NCBI RefSeq assembly: GCF_900108335.1
Contig: NZ_FNVT01000001.1
Location: 1,108,977-1,172,976, forward strand
Reading direction: 5' to 3'
Source of the DNA: Nonomuraea solani
GTDB taxonomy: Bacteria > Actinomycetota > Actinomycetes > Streptosporangiales > Streptosporangiaceae
DNA length: 64,000 nucleotides
Both the position numbers and the translations under genes were made by a program. Below the pieces are notes generated by a model. That model did no database searches. It saw only the letters and a list, made by a program, of their open reading frames with translations, and was not told the origin of the DNA. Positions 8,703-16,569 of this stretch are shown here, piece after piece; within the stretch, counting starts at the first letter, position 1, and every line of letters starts with the position of its first letter.

Positions 8703-9775
8703 GCGATGTCCTCCTTGGCACCGCTACGCGCGGCGCGTTCGACGGCCGCGAGCAGCCGGTGGTAGCGGGCGGCGGCGTGGAAGTCGGGCCGCGGGGCGCG
8801 GCCCTCGGTGATGGCCGAGGCGAGGTCCCGGTAGAGGGCCGCGACGTTCGCGGCGGGGCCGTCGGCGGGACGCAGGCCGACGGTCCGGTACGCCTCCGGC
8901 ATCGCCACCCGTTCCCCGCCGATCCGGACGTCCCAGTCGGTCCAGTGCAGGTAGCCGCCCTCTGCGGCGCGGGTGATGGTGAGCGCGCCCTCGGAGCCGA
9001 CGAGCTTGACGAAGAACCCGTCGGGGGCGCCGGACGCGCCGTGGATCGTGACGGACGCGGTGGCGCCGCCCTCCAGCGTCCCGTGCAGCAGGACCTGGTT
9101 CGGCGCCTTCCCGGCCACCGTCCGATCGGTGCCGGCGACCTCGACGCGGTCGTACAGGTGGGGCAGCCGCGCCGTCACGTCCGTCAGCCGGCCCGCCAGG
9201 TGCTCCAGCGAGGCCAGGTAGTGCCCGGTCACGATCGACAGCACCGTGGTGCCGCCGGCCGGGTCGTTGGTCCAGGCGTGCTCGGGCGAGACGGTGGCGC
9301 CGCCGAGCGGCCCGGCCGAGGCCACCAGGACGGCCGACTCCAGCCGCCCGATCCGGCCGCCGGCCACCAGGTCCGCGACGAACCTGGCGTCCGGCTGGTG
9401 GAGACCCTGCAGGCACACGGCGTGCGCCACCCCGGCGGCCGCGGCCGCCTCGGCCAGTTCGTCGGATTCGTCCGGGTCCACGCCCAGCGGCCACTCGGCC
9501 AGTACGTGCTTGCCCGCCTCCAGCGCGGCCCTGATCACCTTCGCGTGCTCCGCCGCGCGTACCGAGACGACGACGAGGTCCACGTCGTCGTGCGCGGTCA
9601 GGAGCCCGGCGTCGGCGAACGCGAGCGGCACGCCGAACGCGGCGGCCACCCGGTCCGCGCTCTCCTGCCTGGTCGTCGCGACCGCCGTCACCTGGAACTC
9701 CTCCAGCGTGGCCAGCGCGGGCAGGTGGGCCTCGTTCGCCCATCCGCTGGCGCCGACTACTCCAACCTTGATCAC
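8699..9775 (-). CDS. Gfo/Idh/MocA family oxidoreductase
   Basis: A 358-residue NAD(P)-dependent oxidoreductase. The N-terminal Rossmann domain starts VIKVGVVGASGWANEAHLPAL. The motif AGKHVLAEWPLG corresponds to the family EKP lysine motif, with Lys replaced by Trp-Pro (EWP). That loses the usual lysine of the dinucleotide site and may alter catalysis. The C-terminal alpha/beta domain runs from about residue 130. The GTG start at 9775 is preceded by GGGGGAAG. The gene leads a two-gene operon with the epimerase. Two TetR-type palindromes lie between it and the divergent regulator, so induction by a small ligand is likely. Confidence 0.9.
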   Translation of the reverse strand: MIKVGVVGASGWANEAHLPALATLEEFQVTAVATTRQESADRVAAAFGVPLAFADAGLLTAHDDVDLVVVSVRAAEHAKVIRAALEAGKHVLAEWPLGVDPDESDELAEAAAAAGVAHAVCLQGLHQPDARFVADLVAGGRIGRLESAVLVASAGPLGGATVSPEHAWTNDPAGGTTVLSIVTGHYLASLEHLAGRLTDVTARLPHLYDRVEVAGTDRTVAGKAPNQVLLHGTLEGGATASVTIHGASGAPDGFFVKLVGSEGALTITRAAEGGYLHWTDWDVRIGGERVAMPEAYRTVGLRPADGPAANVAALYRDLASAITEGRAPRPDFHAAARYHRLLAAVERAARSGAKEDIA

Positions 9776-9794
9776 GTGCTTCCCCCTTAGTTTT

Positions 9795-9808
9795 ATACCG
9801 ACAGGTAT
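9795..9808. promoter_or_regulatory. TetR operator, site 1
   Basis: ATACC-GACA-GGTAT, perfect five-base arms, lies 20 bases upstream of the oxidoreductase start. A near copy lies 52 bases away before the TetR gene, which makes both likely targets of that regulator. Confidence 0.7.
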
Positions 9809-9846
9809 GAAACTAAGGTGTGCGGCGGCGGGATTCAAGAGGTAAC

Positions 9847-9860
9847 TTACCGATAGGTAT
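9847..9860. promoter_or_regulatory. TetR operator, site 2
   Basis: TTACC-GATA-GGTAT repeats the core of site 1 and lies 21 bases upstream of the TetR start codon. Autoregulation plus control of the divergent operon is inferred from the matched pair. Confidence 0.7.
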
Positions 9861-9880
9861 AAAACTTGAGGAGGTACGGC

Positions 9881-10465
9881 ATGCCAGGCGGCCGCCCGCG
9901 CGCCTTCGACGTCGACGCCGCGCTCGACCGGGCCCTGGAGGTGTTCTGGCGGCAGGGCTACGAAGGCGCCTCGCTGTCGGACCTGACCGCGGCGATGGGC
10001 ATCAACCGGCCCAGCATGTACGCCGCCTTCGGCAACAAGGAGGAGCTGTTCGTCAAGGCGCTGGACCGCTACGTCAGCGGCCCCGGCGCGTTCGCCGCCG
10101 ACGCGCTGGCCGCGCCCACCGTACGCGAGGTCATCGAACGCCTGGTCAACGGCGCCATCGACCTGACCACCGGCGACGACGCCCCGGTGGGCTGCCTGAT
10201 GGTGAACAGCGTGCACGCCTGCGGCCCCGACGCCGCCTCCGCCCGCGACGCGGCGCTCGCCTGCCGCCGGGCCGCCGAAATGGCGCTCCGGCGTCGCCTG
10301 GAGGACGCGCCCGACCTGCCCGGCGGATACGACGCCGGCACCCTGGCCCGGCTGGTCCAGACCGTCACGGACGGGATCGCGGTGCAGGCGGCCGGCGGGC
10401 GCACCCGCGACGAGCTGCGCCAGGTCGCCGATCTCGCGCTCGGAAATCTTTTCCCTGACGTGTGA
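9881..10465 (+). CDS. TetR/AcrR family transcriptional regulator
   Basis: A 194-residue repressor. The N-terminal helix-turn-helix reads GRPRAFDVDAALDRALEVFW, then GASLSDLTAAMGINRPSMYA and FGNKEELFVKAL, a typical TetR DNA-binding domain of the group with C-terminal domain TetR_C_16/AefR-like. The ligand-binding part spans roughly residues 75-194 and contains Cys residues (VGCLMVNSVHACG). The ATG at 9881 has GAGGAGG at the right spacing; an earlier in-frame ATG at 9866 does not. The gene is divergent from the Gfo/Idh/MocA operon, with two matching operators in the gap. Confidence 0.92.
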   Translation: MPGGRPRAFDVDAALDRALEVFWRQGYEGASLSDLTAAMGINRPSMYAAFGNKEELFVKALDRYVSGPGAFAADALAAPTVREVIERLVNGAIDLTTGDDAPVGCLMVNSVHACGPDAASARDAALACRRAAEMALRRRLEDAPDLPGGYDAGTLARLVQTVTDGIAVQAAGGRTRDELRQVADLALGNLFPDV

Positions 10466-10525
10466 AGAACGCGCGGCCGGCTCCGACTCCTGGGTGAAAC
10501 AGCGCTTCACGGCAGGAGGAAAGAG

Positions 10526-11122
10526 ATGAGCAAGGTCACCTGTGACATGTCGATGTCCATCGATGGCTTCGTCGCGGGCCCGAACCAGCGCCTGGACCAG
10601 CCCTTCGGGGACGGCGTCGGCGACAGCCTGCACGAGTGGATGTTCGCGGAGCCCGAGGAGCACGCCGAGATCATCAAGGCCGTCACGTCGGCGGGCGCGT
10701 ACATCATGGGCCGCAACATGTTCACCCCCGGGCGCGGCGACTGGGACCTGGAGTGGACCGGCTACTGGGGGCAGGAGCCCCCGTACCACGCGCCGGTCTT
10801 CGTCCTGAGCCACCACGAGCGCGAGCCGGTCGAACTGGACGGCGGCACGACGTTCTTCTTCGTCACCGACGGGATCGAGGCGGCGCTCGACCGGGCCCGC
10901 GCGGCCGCCGGCGACCGCGAGGTCGCGATCGCGGGCGGCGCGGCGACCGTGAACCAGTATCTGGCGGCGGGGCTGATCGACGAGCTGCGGCTGCACGTCG
11001 CGCCCGTGGTGCTCGGCGCGGGCGAGCGGCTCTTCACCGGCGTCGGACGCCTGGCCTTCGAGCCGCTCGCCGTGTCAGGCACCGGCCTGGTCAGCCACCT
11101 GACCTATCGCGCGGTCAGGTGA
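10526..11122 (+). CDS. Dihydrofolate reductase-like (RibD C-domain) protein
   Basis: A 198-residue protein of the RibD C-terminal/DHFR fold: CDMSMSIDGFVAGPNQ at the N-terminus, YIMGRNMF in the middle, IAGGAATVNQYLAAGLIDEL and HVAPVVLGAGERLF near the end. These are the usual motifs of the stand-alone actinobacterial dihydrofolate-reductase family proteins. True DHFR activity is not implied. The ATG follows GGAGGAAAGAG. Its 3' end overlaps the convergent amidase gene by 19 bases. Confidence 0.9.
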   Translation: MSKVTCDMSMSIDGFVAGPNQRLDQPFGDGVGDSLHEWMFAEPEEHAEIIKAVTSAGAYIMGRNMFTPGRGDWDLEWTGYWGQEPPYHAPVFVLSHHEREPVELDGGTTFFFVTDGIEAALDRARAAAGDREVAIAGGAATVNQYLAAGLIDELRLHVAPVVLGAGERLFTGVGRLAFEPLAVSGTGLVSHLTYRAVR

Positions 11123-12522
11123 ACGCCGGGCACCCGATCCCGCCAGGGCATGGCCTCTTCCAGGTGGGCGGCGACCTGGAACAGCAGATCCTCCCGGCCG
11201 TAAGGGGCGACGATCTGCACGCCGACGGGCAGCCCGTCGTCGCCCTGCCCCAGCGGCAGGCTGATCGCAGGGTGACCGCTGACGTTGAACGGCACCGTGA
11301 ACGGCCCGAAGTCGGTCAGCGACCGCAGCCAGCTCTCCATGGTGTGGCCGGGGTCGTCGTACCGCAGGGTGCCGTGCGGCGCCGGTGGGCGGCCCAGCGT
11401 CGGGGTGACGAGCAGGTCGTACTCGGTGAAGAACGCGCCCACCGTCCTGGTCACCCGGTTCTGGGCGTCGAAGGCGGCCATCATGTCCAGCCCGCTGTAC
11501 GCCCTCGCCGTCTCCAGATAGAGCCGGGAGACGGCCTCCATCCGCGCCGGATCCGGCAGCCGCGGCGCCAGGAGCAGCATCGAGGCGACCGCCACCCCCT
11601 CGGCCACCAGCGCCCGCATGACGGCGTCCCAGTCGAGGGCCGGGGTGTCCTCGACGACAGTGTGCCCCGCCCGCTCCAGTGCCTGGCCGGTCCTGGTCGC
11701 CCAGACGGCCACCTGGCCGTCCACCACGGAGCCCGACCACGCCTTGGTGGTCACCGCCACTCGTAGCGGGCCGAGTGCGGTGCCGATCTCGTCGGCGTAG
11801 CGGCCGCGCGGGGGCGGCGCGGTGTACTTGTCGCCGATCCCGGGGCCCTGGACGGCGTCCAGCAGGTGGGCGGCGTCGCGGACGGTACGCGTGAGCGCGA
11901 ACTCGTACGACATCCCGAGCATCGGCTCGCCCATGTCGGGCCCGCACGGGACGCGGCCGCGGCTCGGCTTGAGCCCGACCAGCCCGCAGGCGGACGCCGG
12001 GACGCGGATGGACCCGGCGCCGTCGCTGGCGTGCGCCAGAGGTACGGCCCCCGCCGCCACCAGGGCGGCCGCGCCGCCGCTCGATCCGCCCGCGCCCCGG
12101 TCCGGGTTCCACGGGTTGCGGGTCGGCCCGAACCTGACCGACTCGGTGGAGAAGCTGAGGCACATCTCCGGGACGGTGGTCAGGCCGAGGGTGACCAGCC
12201 CGGCGGCCCGGAAGCGGGCCATGAGGTCGGTGTCGTGCCGCGCGACGATGCCCGGCAGCGCCCGGCTGCCGAGAAAGAACGGCACCCCCTCCGCCACCGG
12301 GCCGTGGTCCTTGATCAGGAACGGCACGCCGGCGAACGGGCCGTTGTCGTCGTGGCGGAGCGCGGGCCTGAACGGCGGCAGCGCCAGCCCGTTCACCTCG
12401 TCGTTCACCGCGGCCAGGGCCTTCCTGGCGGCGGTCTCCACCTCGGCGGCGCTCACCTCGCCCGCCCTGATCAGGTTTCTGAGGCCGATGGCGTCGTAGC
12501 GCGCGTATTCATGGAAGTTCAT
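11104..12522 (-). CDS. Amidase (amidase-signature family)
   Basis: A 472-residue amidase-signature hydrolase with the complete Ser-cisSer-Lys triad: Lys71 in FLIKDHG, the cis-serine in GAGGSSGGAAALVAAG (about residues 144-159) and the nucleophile Ser171 in SDGAGSIRVPASACGLVGLKP. Such enzymes hydrolyse amides, acyl-amides or carbamates in the cytoplasm; substrate cannot be read from sequence. The extended C-terminal region and length match the family. A long inverted repeat lies immediately upstream, ten bases from the ATG. Confidence 0.92.
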   Translation of the reverse strand: MNFHEYARYDAIGLRNLIRAGEVSAAEVETAARKALAAVNDEVNGLALPPFRPALRHDDNGPFAGVPFLIKDHGPVAEGVPFFLGSRALPGIVARHDTDLMARFRAAGLVTLGLTTVPEMCLSFSTESVRFGPTRNPWNPDRGAGGSSGGAAALVAAGAVPLAHASDGAGSIRVPASACGLVGLKPSRGRVPCGPDMGEPMLGMSYEFALTRTVRDAAHLLDAVQGPGIGDKYTAPPPRGRYADEIGTALGPLRVAVTTKAWSGSVVDGQVAVWATRTGQALERAGHTVVEDTPALDWDAVMRALVAEGVAVASMLLLAPRLPDPARMEAVSRLYLETARAYSGLDMMAAFDAQNRVTRTVGAFFTEYDLLVTPTLGRPPAPHGTLRYDDPGHTMESWLRSLTDFGPFTVPFNVSGHPAISLPLGQGDDGLPVGVQIVAPYGREDLLFQVAAHLEEAMPWRDRVPGVHLTAR

Positions 12523-12532
12523 CGGAAAAATC

Positions 12533-12604
12533 CCTCGATCACAGATGGAAGTGGATTGCCTGATAGAGGGACGGCGGCTCAGCGGCCGTCCCCTGTGATC
12601 GAGG
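12533..12604. terminator. Nested inverted repeats between MarR and amidase genes
   Basis: Outer arms CCTCGATCACAG (12533-12544) and CTGTGATCGAGG (12593-12604) are perfect over 12 bp. Inside sits a compact hairpin with arms GGGACGGC and GCCGTCCC (12568-12592). The inner hairpin could terminate MarR transcription. The outer palindrome, ten bases from the amidase ATG, could be a binding site or a cruciform. Confidence 0.5.
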
Positions 12605-12675
12605 TGGTTCTACGCTCGGGACATCACCGTCATGGTGACAGCCGCCGCCGCGACATTCGACTCGATTTCCGCCGT

Positions 12676-13161
12676 CTACGGCGTGAGGCAGTCGCCGTCG
12701 GGGTCGATGGCGTGGGTGATGCGGCGCCCGATGTCGCGCAACTGCCGGATCTGCGCCTTGGTGAGCGGCTCGAAGACCAGGTCACGGACCGCGTCCACGT
12801 GGCCGGGAGCGGTGGCGACCACCTTCTCCCAGCCTTCCTCGGTGAGGGTGGCCAGCATGTAGCGGCCGTCGGCGGGGTCGGGCGTGCGGCGCACCCAGCC
12901 GCGTTTCTCCAGCCGGCTCACCACGTGCGACAGCCGTGACAGCGACCCTTCCGAGAACGCCGCCAGGTCGCTCATCCGCATCGTGCGCTCCGGGCTCATC
13001 GACAGCCCGGCGATCACCTGGTATTCGAAGTGGCTGATGCCCGCGTCGCGCTGGAGCTGCCTGTCGAGGGCGGCCGGTAGCCGGATCAGCACGCTGGCCA
13101 GCGCCAGCCAGGTCTGCGACTCCTCCTCGGTCAGCCAGCGCGGCTCCTGCGACGTGTCCAC
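12676..13161 (-). CDS. MarR family transcriptional regulator
   Basis: A 161-residue winged-helix protein: HFEYQVIAGLSMSPERTMRM leads into the recognition segment LAAFSEGSLSRLSHVVSRLE and the wing RRTPDPADGRYMLATLTEEG, all standard MarR features. It is divergent from the DoxX gene. Palindromes in the shared gap sit inside and just after the DoxX promoter, so it probably represses that gene, with a small phenolic or oxidant as inducer by family analogy. Confidence 0.92.
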   Translation of the reverse strand: MDTSQEPRWLTEEESQTWLALASVLIRLPAALDRQLQRDAGISHFEYQVIAGLSMSPERTMRMSDLAAFSEGSLSRLSHVVSRLEKRGWVRRTPDPADGRYMLATLTEEGWEKVVATAPGHVDAVRDLVFEPLTKAQIRQLRDIGRRITHAIDPDGDCLTP

Positions 13162-13199
13162 GTCCCCACATTAACCGAGAGATCGCCCCGCCGATTCAG

Positions 13200-13246
13200 T
13201 TGACGCTTCAAGTCGAAGCGGCCTAGATTGCGCTTGAACCTTCAAG
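13200..13246 (+). promoter_or_regulatory. DoxX promoter with MarR-type operators
   Basis: TTGACG (13200-13205) and TAGATT (13224-13229) form a sigma-70-like promoter with an 18-base spacer. GCTTCAAGTCGAAGC (13205-13219) lies in the spacer, and the perfect palindrome CTTGAA-CC-TTCAAG (13233-13246) covers the expected start point. Both carry the CTTCAAG word. Confidence 0.7.
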
Positions 13247-13269
13247 TCCTTTCTGGGAACGGATCTCCG

Positions 13270-13644
13270 ATGAACGTCGTCCTGTGGATCATCGCGGCCC
13301 TGCTCGCCCTCGCCTTCCTGGCCGCCGGGGCGATGAAGCTCGCCCAGCCGAAGGAGAAGCTCGCCGCGGCCGGCATGGCCTGGACCGACGACTTCTCCGC
13401 CGGGGCGGTCAAGGGCATCGGCGCGCTGGAGGCACTGGCCGCGCTCGGCCTGATCCTGCCGGCCGTGACGGGCATCGCGCCGGTGCTGACGCCGCTGGCC
13501 GCGACCGGCCTGGTGCTGGTCATGGCGGGCGCCGCCGTCGTCCACGCGCGCCGCAAGGAGTTCCCGATGATCGCCGCCAACGTGGTGCTCCTCATCCTGG
13601 CCGCCGTGGTCGCCTGGGGCCGCTTCGGCCCGTACGCCTTCTGA
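13270..13644 (+). CDS. DoxX family membrane protein
   Basis: A 124-residue protein with four hydrophobic segments: MNVVLWIIAALLALAFLAAG, a GIGALEALAALGLILP segment, LAATGLVLVMAGAAVVHARR and MIAANVVLLILAAVVAWG. This is the DoxX/DoxX-like fold, with the conserved GAMKL and IGALE motifs. The ATG at 13270 gives a protein starting in the first helix; an upstream in-frame ATG at 13228 falls inside the promoter and is rejected. The ribosome site is weak (GGGAACGGAT). Related small membrane proteins act in redox or aromatic stress responses. Confidence 0.88.
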   Translation: MNVVLWIIAALLALAFLAAGAMKLAQPKEKLAAAGMAWTDDFSAGAVKGIGALEALAALGLILPAVTGIAPVLTPLAATGLVLVMAGAAVVHARRKEFPMIAANVVLLILAAVVAWGRFGPYAF

Positions 13645-13651
13645 GGCCCTG

Positions 13652-14500
13652 CTACATCAGCCCCTGCTCGGAGCGCCACTTGTCGATCGCCGTGGCGATG
13701 AGCAGGGGCCGGTCCTCGGGGGTGTGGTGCCCGGCGATCTCCTCGTGCTCCGAGATCTCCAGCGAGGCCATGTTCGCCGCGCACCAGGCGACGGTCTCCC
13801 GCGTCCACATCGAGCCCGGCCCCGGCCGGAAGCCGATCAGCAGCTTCGGCACCGCCGCCACGCCGGCCCACCGGCCGAACGCCTCGATCCTGGCCACGAC
13901 GTCGGCCGGCTCCCCGCCCAGCGGCAGCGAACGCGGCCACCGCAGCAGCGGCACCCGGCTCTCCCTGGTCGGGTACGGCCGCAGGTATTCCGCCAGGTCC
14001 TCCTCCGCGAGCGGCGTGGCCATGGTGCCGGGCAGGCCCTGCCGCAGGAAATCAGCGTCGTCGAGGATCATGGACTCGCCCACCCCCTCGGTCTTGATCG
14101 CCTGGAACAGCGGACGGCCGCCTTCAGGGAACTCCTCCCAGGTCATGGGCTTGACGATGGCCTCGGTGAAGGCGATCCCGCGTACTCGATCGGGGTGGCG
14201 GGCGGCCCAGTCGAAGGCCAGCGCGCCGCCCCAGTCGTGGCCCACGAGCAGCACGTCGTCGAGACCGAGGGCGTCGAACCAGGCGTCCAGGTAACGGGCG
14301 TGGTCGTCGAAGGTGTAGCCGATGGCGGGCTTGCCCGACGCTCCCATGCCGATCAGATCGGGCGCCAGGCGACGGCCCGACCCGAGGGCGGGCATGACGT
14401 TCCGCCACAGGTGGGACGAGGTCGGGTTGCCGTGCAGGAAGACGATCGGCGCACCCGCGCCGATCTCACGGTGGGACATGGTGGAGTCGAGTACGTGCAT
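13652..14500 (-). CDS. Haloalkane dehalogenase (DhaA-like, HLD-II type)
   Basis: A 282-residue alpha/beta hydrolase that would cut carbon-halogen bonds to give an alcohol and halide. The key residues of the HLD-II group are visible: Asn25 of HGNPTSS and Trp90 beside the nucleophile Asp89 in VGHDWGG for halide binding, Glu113 in FTEAI, and the general-base His in EIAGHHTPED. ATG 14500 has GGAG seven bases upstream; ATG 14515 overlaps the stop of the NmrA-type gene. It is the second gene of a coupled pair under a TetR regulator. Natural substrate is unknown. Confidence 0.87.
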   Translation of the reverse strand: MHVLDSTMSHREIGAGAPIVFLHGNPTSSHLWRNVMPALGSGRRLAPDLIGMGASGKPAIGYTFDDHARYLDAWFDALGLDDVLLVGHDWGGALAFDWAARHPDRVRGIAFTEAIVKPMTWEEFPEGGRPLFQAIKTEGVGESMILDDADFLRQGLPGTMATPLAEEDLAEYLRPYPTRESRVPLLRWPRSLPLGGEPADVVARIEAFGRWAGVAAVPKLLIGFRPGPGSMWTRETVAWCAANMASLEISEHEEIAGHHTPEDRPLLIATAIDKWRSEQGLM

Positions 14501-14511
14501 GGTGGTGCTCC

Positions 14512-15327
14512 TCATCGGTAGACGGCGGCGTTGCGGGCGGCCCAGTCGGCGAAGGTGCGGGGCGCGCGGCCCAGGAGTCGCTCCACGTCGGGGCTGACCC
14601 GGCGTTCGGCGGCGGTCGGCGTACCGAGGATGGACAGGGTGCCGTCGGCGACCGGCTCAGGCATGAATCGCAGCATCTGCGCGCGAGCCTCCTCCCGGGT
14701 CTGCTCGGTGAACCGCACCTCCGCGCCCAGCGCCGCGCCGATCGCCGCCGCGCGCTCGCGCGGGGTGACCGGCTCGGGGCCGGTGAGCTCATAGGTACGG
14801 CCCGCGTGCCCGTCCGCCCGCAGCACCACGGCCGCGACCTCGGCGATGTCGGCCGGGTCGATGCCGGGCAGCGCGACGTCCCCGAACGGCGCGGCGACGG
14901 TACGGTCCGCGCGGACCGTCTCGGCCCAGGCCAGGGAGTTGGTGTGGAAACCGCCCGGCCGCAGGATCGTCCACTCCAGCCCCGAGTCGCGCACGGCCTC
15001 CTCGAAGGCGACGGGATGTCCGTACATCGCCGGCCTGGTCCCGGCGCCCAGCGAGGACAGCAGGACGACGCGCCGGATCCCCGCCGCCTTCGCCACGTCC
15101 AGGACGGCCCGCGGGTCCGGCCCCGCGACCAGCAGGAACAGCGCGCCGGCGCCGTCGAAGGCGGGCTTCAGGCTCGCCGGGTCCGCCAGGTCGGCCGCGA
15201 CGTGACGTACCCCTTCGGGCAGGTCGGCGGCGCTCCGGGAGACGGCCGTCACGCGCTCGCCCGCGGCGGCGAGCAGCCGCACCAGCTCGCCGCCGACGTT
15301 GCCGGTCGCGCCCGTTACCACGATCAT
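14512..15327 (-). CDS. NmrA-type NAD(P)-binding reductase
   Basis: A 271-residue atypical short-chain dehydrogenase of the NmrA/SDR_a5 group. The nucleotide motif VTGATGNVGGELVRLL begins at residue 4. RRVVLLSSLGAG and WTILRPGGFHTNSL are the usual internal signatures, and the TYELTGPEPVTPRE segment marks the NmrA C-terminal half. It could reduce a quinone or act as a redox sensor. The gene starts the operon that ends with the haloalkane dehalogenase and faces the divergent TetR gene. Confidence 0.9.
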   Translation of the reverse strand: MIVVTGATGNVGGELVRLLAAAGERVTAVSRSAADLPEGVRHVAADLADPASLKPAFDGAGALFLLVAGPDPRAVLDVAKAAGIRRVVLLSSLGAGTRPAMYGHPVAFEEAVRDSGLEWTILRPGGFHTNSLAWAETVRADRTVAAPFGDVALPGIDPADIAEVAAVVLRADGHAGRTYELTGPEPVTPRERAAAIGAALGAEVRFTEQTREEARAQMLRFMPEPVADGTLSILGTPTAAERRVSPDVERLLGRAPRTFADWAARNAAVYR

Positions 15328-15342
15328 GATTTCGCTCCGAGT

Positions 15343-15420
15343 TAGTTAGTTGACTGACTTAGATCGAGACCATAGCGGTCCGGCGAGCGGCTTGTCTATA
15401 GTGAGTCAGGTGACTGACTC
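15343..15420. promoter_or_regulatory. Divergent promoter region with two TetR operators
   Basis: GAGTCAG-GTGA-CTGACTC (15403-15420) is a perfect palindrome covering the expected start of the TetR transcript. A degraded copy ending TTGACTGACTT lies at 15343-15360, just upstream of the reductase gene. TATAGT (15397-15402) fits a -10 box seven bases before the GTG at 15410. Confidence 0.7.
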
Positions 15421-15976
15421 AACGCGGGCGGGGAAGCGGGAGCGGCTGGCCGGCGCCGCCGTACGGGTGCTGCACGAGCAGGGCGTCGAGAAGACCACGC
15501 TCGCCGACATCGCGCGCGCGGCCGACATTCCGGTGGGGAACGTCTACTACTACTTCAAGACCAAGGACCAGCTCGTCGAGGCGGCCATCGAGGCGCACGG
15601 CCGGCAGCTCGACACCATGATCGGCGCGCTGGAGGAGTTGCCCGCGCCGCAGGACCGGCTCAAGGCGCTGCTGGGCGGCTGGATCGACCAGCGCGACCTG
15701 ACCGCCCGCTACGGCTGCCCCACCGGCACCCTCGCCTCGGAGCTCGACAAGCGCGACGACGGCCTTGACCGCGCGATCGCCACGGTCATGGAAAGGCTGC
15801 TCGACTGGGCGGAAGGCCAGTTCGCCGCCATGGGCCGCGCGGACGCCCGTGAGCTCGCGGTCGCGTTGATCGCCGCGTACCAGGGCATTTCCCTGCTGAC
15901 CAACACGTTCCGCGACCCCGGCCTCATGGCGATGGAGGGCCGCCGCCTAGAGCGCTGGATCGACTCCCTGGCCTGA
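15410..15976 (+). CDS. TetR family transcriptional regulator
   Basis: A 188-residue repressor: KRERLAGAAVRVLHEQGVEK, then TTLADIARAADIPVGNVYYY and FKTKDQLVEAAIEAH form the TetR DNA-binding domain, and the rest is the ligand-binding domain. The GTG at 15410 is selected because it lies seven bases after a -10 box, suggesting a leaderless mRNA; the longer frame from 15350 would begin upstream of the promoter. The perfect operator overlaps the start codon, so autorepression is likely. The 3' end overlaps the convergent STAS gene by 30 bases. Confidence 0.9.
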   Translation: MTDSTRAGKRERLAGAAVRVLHEQGVEKTTLADIARAADIPVGNVYYYFKTKDQLVEAAIEAHGRQLDTMIGALEELPAPQDRLKALLGGWIDQRDLTARYGCPTGTLASELDKRDDGLDRAIATVMERLLDWAEGQFAAMGRADARELAVALIAAYQGISLLTNTFRDPGLMAMEGRRLERWIDSLA

Positions 15977-16426
15977 CCCGGGAGCGGGCCGGCCGAACGA
16001 GGGCACGCCCATCAGGCCCATCAGCCGCCGGATCTGGTGCGGGACGTCGCGCACCTGCACCGGCCCGGCCGCGGTGAAGGCGAGCAGCGCCCGCGCGCCG
16101 GAGACGTCGGCGAAGGTCAGCCCGCCAAGATCCATGATCAGCTCGTCGTCGATGCGCCACGCGTGGGAGAGTGTGCGCGACACCTCGGCGCTGTTGCAAC
16201 CGTCGATCTCGCCGATCAGCCGGATGACCGAGGGGCCGGGCATCACGGTGCAGGTCACGCGGAGCATGTGATCCACGTAGAGCAGGTGCTCGGAGGAGGG
16301 CGCTTCATGGTCCTGGCGGGCACCGGAGGTCATCGCATCCGCCCAGCGTGCTCGGGCAGGCCGGGTGTCGGACGGTCGTGTAGCGCGTACGCGGTGAGCG
16401 GCGGCGTGCCGCGATGTACGGGACAT
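15947..16426 (-). CDS. STAS domain protein (anti-sigma factor antagonist-like)
   Basis: A 159-residue protein with a STAS domain from about residue 50: VIRLIGEIDGCNSAEVSRTL, then ELIMDLGGLTFADVSGARAL. The serine in FADVSGAR occupies the position phosphorylated in SpoIIAA-type antagonists. The first 45 residues are a basic, Arg/Ala-rich extension. The ATG at 16426 has AGGAGGTG upstream with short spacing; a second ATG at 16333 (MTSGARQDHEAPS) is an alternative start. No partner anti-sigma kinase is adjacent. Confidence 0.85.
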   Translation of the reverse strand: MSRTSRHAAAHRVRATRPSDTRPARARWADAMTSGARQDHEAPSSEHLLYVDHMLRVTCTVMPGPSVIRLIGEIDGCNSAEVSRTLSHAWRIDDELIMDLGGLTFADVSGARALLAFTAAGPVQVRDVPHQIRRLMGLMGVPSFGRPAPGSGQGVDPAL

Positions 16427-16532
16427 CCCACCTCCTGACCGTGCGGGGAGGGCCGTGGACCGGCGCTCTCAGGCTAACTTCGTAAGAAGGATACCGGAAT
16501 AGTTTTTCTGTATAAAATCTTCCGCTATGAGG

Positions 16533-16560
16533 CCGGGGCGCCCTTGCCCCGGTAAGGAGG
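16533..16560 (+). promoter_or_regulatory. 5'-leader hairpin abutting the ribosome site
   Basis: CCGGGGC and GCCCCGG (7 bp) with a six-base loop end two bases before AAGGAGG, the ribosome site of the winged-helix gene. TAAAAT at 16513-16518 is a possible -10 box upstream. Confidence 0.45.
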
Positions 16561-16569
16561 ACTTGGCGT

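Noticed and set aside
7786..8721. N-terminal extension of the glycerophosphodiesterase across the epimerase gene
   Set aside because: The extension is an Arg/Pro/Gly-rich alternative reading of the epimerase gene on the same strand. The signal peptide and GAGGAGG site define the start at 7785.
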